Shown here piece after piece: positions 5,686 to 7,070 of a stretch of 7,070 bases of DNA (position 1 is its first letter; each line of letters begins with the position of its first letter). The DNA is taken from positions 1 through 7,070 of the forward strand of contig CAMZKY010000137.1 of the NCBI GenBank assembly GCA_947311455.1. The letters are read 5' to 3'. The stretch comes from an uncultured Marinosulfonomonas sp. Its GTDB lineage: Bacteria > Pseudomonadota > Alphaproteobacteria > Rhodobacterales > Rhodobacteraceae. A program made the translations under genes and the position numbers. Under the pieces are notes generated by a model. It was not told where the DNA came from, did not search any database, and saw nothing but the letters and a program-made list of their open reading frames with translations.

Positions 5686-6741
5686 ATGATGAATTCTCTT
5701 GCGCCTTCCCGCTTGGCTTATGTGCCATTTGTATCTGTAAGTAACATGATGAAACTCGTGCATCACATTGGTGTTGAACAATTTTTGATTGATTTGTCCA
5801 AATATATCGAAGATGATTTCAAACGTTGGGAAAGGTTTGACAAAACCCCACGCGTTGCCAGCCATTCAATTGATGGTGTGATTGAATTGATGCCAACATC
5901 AGATGGTGAAATCTATGGTTTCAAATATGTAAACGGCCATCCGGCGAACATAAAGAATGGTTTACAAACCGTAACAGCCTTCGGCCTTTTGGCAGATGTG
6001 GCATCGGGCTATCCAGTGATGCTGTCGGAAATGACCATTTTAACCGCCCTTCGCACGGCGGCAACTTCAGCAATGGTGGCCAAGCACTTGGCCCCTAAAA
6101 AGGCCACAACACTGGCCATCATCGGCAACGGCGCACAATCCGAATTTCAGGCGCTGGCGATGAAAGCCATCTGCGGAATCACCCATATCCGGCTATATGA
6201 TATTGACGCCGCGGCCACCAATAAATGCGCAACTAATCTTGAAAACAAAGGCCTTCACATAACCCGCTGCACCACGCCCGAGTCTGCAATACAAGGCGCA
6301 GAGATCATCACCACCTGCACCGCCGACAAACAATACGCAACAATTCTGACAGATAACATGGTCGGCGCAGGCGTGCATATCAACGCCATTGGCGGCGATT
6401 GCCCGGGGAAAACCGAACTGCACCGCGATATTCTGCTGCGCTCGGAAATTTTTGTTGAATACCCGCCGCAAACTCGAATTGAAGGCGATATTCAACAACT
6501 TGATCCGGATCACCCCGTCACCGAAATCTGGCAAGTGATCACCGGCCAAGCCGCTGGCCGCACATCTGATCGACAAATCACTTTATTTGATGGTGTCGGC
6601 TTTGCGATCGAGGATTTCTCGGCATTGCGCTATGTGCGCGATCAGTTGAAAACCCATGCGTTTTTTGATGATTTGGACATGGTTGCCGATCCGAACGAAA
6701 GCCGCGATCTGTTTGGAATGCTGGAACGCGCAAAGCCGTGA
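5686..6741 (+). CDS. ocd: Ornithine cyclodeaminase
   Basis: A 351-residue NAD-dependent enzyme of the ornithine cyclodeaminase/mu-crystallin family, converting L-ornithine to L-proline and ammonium. It aligns by eye over most of its length with Pseudomonas putida OCD as I recall it. R56 (RVASHS), E67 (IELMP), K80 (FKYVNGHP) and R123 (ALRTAATS) match the substrate-binding residues. D238 (GGDCPGKTEL) matches the catalytic aspartate. The Rossmann nucleotide-binding loop IIGNGAQSEF is at 145-154. The length equals that of the P. putida enzyme. Two adjacent ATGs (5686 and 5689) are possible; AGGA is 4 bases before the first and 7 before the second, and 7 matches the spacing used by arginase. It completes the arginine-to-proline route with the preceding gene. 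The name arcB is also used. Confidence 0.95.
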   Translation: MMNSLAPSRLAYVPFVSVSNMMKLVHHIGVEQFLIDLSKYIEDDFKRWERFDKTPRVASHSIDGVIELMPTSDGEIYGFKYVNGHPANIKNGLQTVTAFGLLADVASGYPVMLSEMTILTALRTAATSAMVAKHLAPKKATTLAIIGNGAQSEFQALAMKAICGITHIRLYDIDAAATNKCATNLENKGLHITRCTTPESAIQGAEIITTCTADKQYATILTDNMVGAGVHINAIGGDCPGKTELHRDILLRSEIFVEYPPQTRIEGDIQQLDPDHPVTEIWQVITGQAAGRTSDRQITLFDGVGFAIEDFSALRYVRDQLKTHAFFDDLDMVADPNESRDLFGMLERAKP

Positions 6742-6746
6742 AAAAC

Positions 6747-6783
6747 AGTTCAGCCCATTGCGAAATCGGGCTGAATTCTTTAT
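6747..6783 (+). terminator. Hairpin terminator of the arginase-OCD operon
   Basis: TTCAGCCC (6749-6756) pairs perfectly with GGGCTGAA (6768-6775) around an 11-base loop. A G-T and an A-T pair can extend the stem at its base. A T-rich but interrupted tail (TTCTTTAT) follows. It begins within 10 bases of the OCD stop codon, which supports a factor-independent terminator. The interrupted T-run may make it leaky. Confidence 0.6.
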
Positions 6784-6786
6784 AGT
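6758..6786 (+). promoter_or_regulatory. Candidate gyrA promoter inside the terminator
   Basis: TTGCGA (6758-6763, 4 of 6 to the -35 consensus) is followed after 17 bases by TATAGT (6781-6786, 5 of 6 to the -10 consensus). A transcript would start near 6793, giving a leader of about 38 bases before the gyrA GTG. The -35 lies in the loop of the terminator hairpin and the -10 lies in its T-rich tail. Confidence 0.42.
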
Positions 6787-6830
6787 TTCCCTAACGATAA
6801 ACCCTAGATGGCGAATAGGCGGGAAACGAC

Positions 6831-7070
6831 GTGAACGACACTCCAGAAACACCTGAAAACAAAGAAGAAAATGCATCTGCACCTTATGTGTATGATGGGC
6901 CTTCGATTTCCATTACCAGTGAGATGAATACATCTTATCTGGACTACGCCATGAGCGTGATCGTTTCGCGCGCCATTCCAGACCTGCGCGATGGGCTGAA
7001 GCCTGTTCATCGGCGTATTCTTTATGCGATGTTTGAAGGCGGAAACACCCACGATAAATCGTATCGCAAA
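6831..7070 (+). CDS. gyrA: DNA gyrase subunit A, N-terminal part (cut by window edge)
   Basis: The first 80 codons of the DNA gyrase A subunit, the breakage-rejoining half of the enzyme that introduces negative supercoils. An acidic, low-complexity N-terminal tail (residues 2-18, rich in Glu, Asn and Pro) precedes the conserved start of the topoisomerase IIA core: SYLDYAMSVIVSRAIPDLRD (35-54), GLKPVHRRILYAM (55-67) and GNTHDKSYRK (71-80). The last segment matches alphaproteobacterial GyrA rather than ParC, which differs there. The quinolone-resistance region and the catalytic tyrosine lie beyond the edge. Translation starts at GTG 6831; no in-frame ATG lies nearby before the conserved core. 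GGGA lies about 6 bases upstream and AGG about 11. An 8-codon out-of-frame ORF (ATG 6808) ends on a TGA overlapping this GTG. The gene appears to be transcribed separately from the arginine operon. Confidence 0.92.
   Translation, partial: MNDTPETPENKEENASAPYVYDGPSISITSEMNTSYLDYAMSVIVSRAIPDLRDGLKPVHRRILYAMFEGGNTHDKSYRK

Noticed and set aside
6193..7052. Minus-strand open frames opposite ornithine cyclodeaminase and gyrA
   Set aside because: They are antisense to strongly conserved coding sequence, and no domain is recognisable in their translations.

Overview
The window looks like ordinary chromosome from an alphaproteobacterium, most likely a marine member of the Rhodobacterales (roseobacter type) with moderate GC. 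This rests on remembered protein resemblance: the GyrA N-terminus (IPDLRDGLKPVHRR, GNTHDKSYRK), the long CysK-type protein with an SAGNTG loop, and the DUF3772-type MscS channel all resemble roseobacter proteins. No database search was run.

Layout. 1-351 has no confident gene; it holds a few weak inverted repeats and a possible 21-codon ORF on the minus strand. 352-3731 is a minus-strand pair: a cysteine synthase A-like PLP enzyme, then a large MscS-family channel whose start codon overlaps the enzyme's stop codon by 4 bases (ATGA). 3732-4220 is intergenic. It carries the probable cysK promoter with an operator-like palindrome, then a 259-bp internally deleted IS3-family element (3929-4187). 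That element keeps both terminal inverted repeats and only the last ~60 codons of the transposase. 4221-4640 is an Lrp/AsnC regulator on the minus strand, divergent from a plus-strand operon of arginase (4755-5675) and ornithine cyclodeaminase (5686-6741). A hairpin terminator follows. gyrA starts at 6831 with GTG and runs off the right edge after 80 codons.

How the genes work together. Arginase converts arginine to ornithine and urea, and ornithine cyclodeaminase converts ornithine to proline and ammonium, so the operon is a two-step arginine-to-proline catabolic route. The divergent Lrp/AsnC protein is its likely local regulator. The cysteine synthase and channel are translationally coupled, but no functional link is known to me. 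gyrA is an independent housekeeping gene whose best promoter candidate lies inside the terminator hairpin of the arginine operon.

I found no CRISPR array, tRNA, rRNA, prophage or defence-like cluster. The most interesting non-standard object is the deleted, MITE-like IS3 remnant upstream of cysK. The rest is well-known families in a sensible arrangement, and I do not claim a new biological system here.
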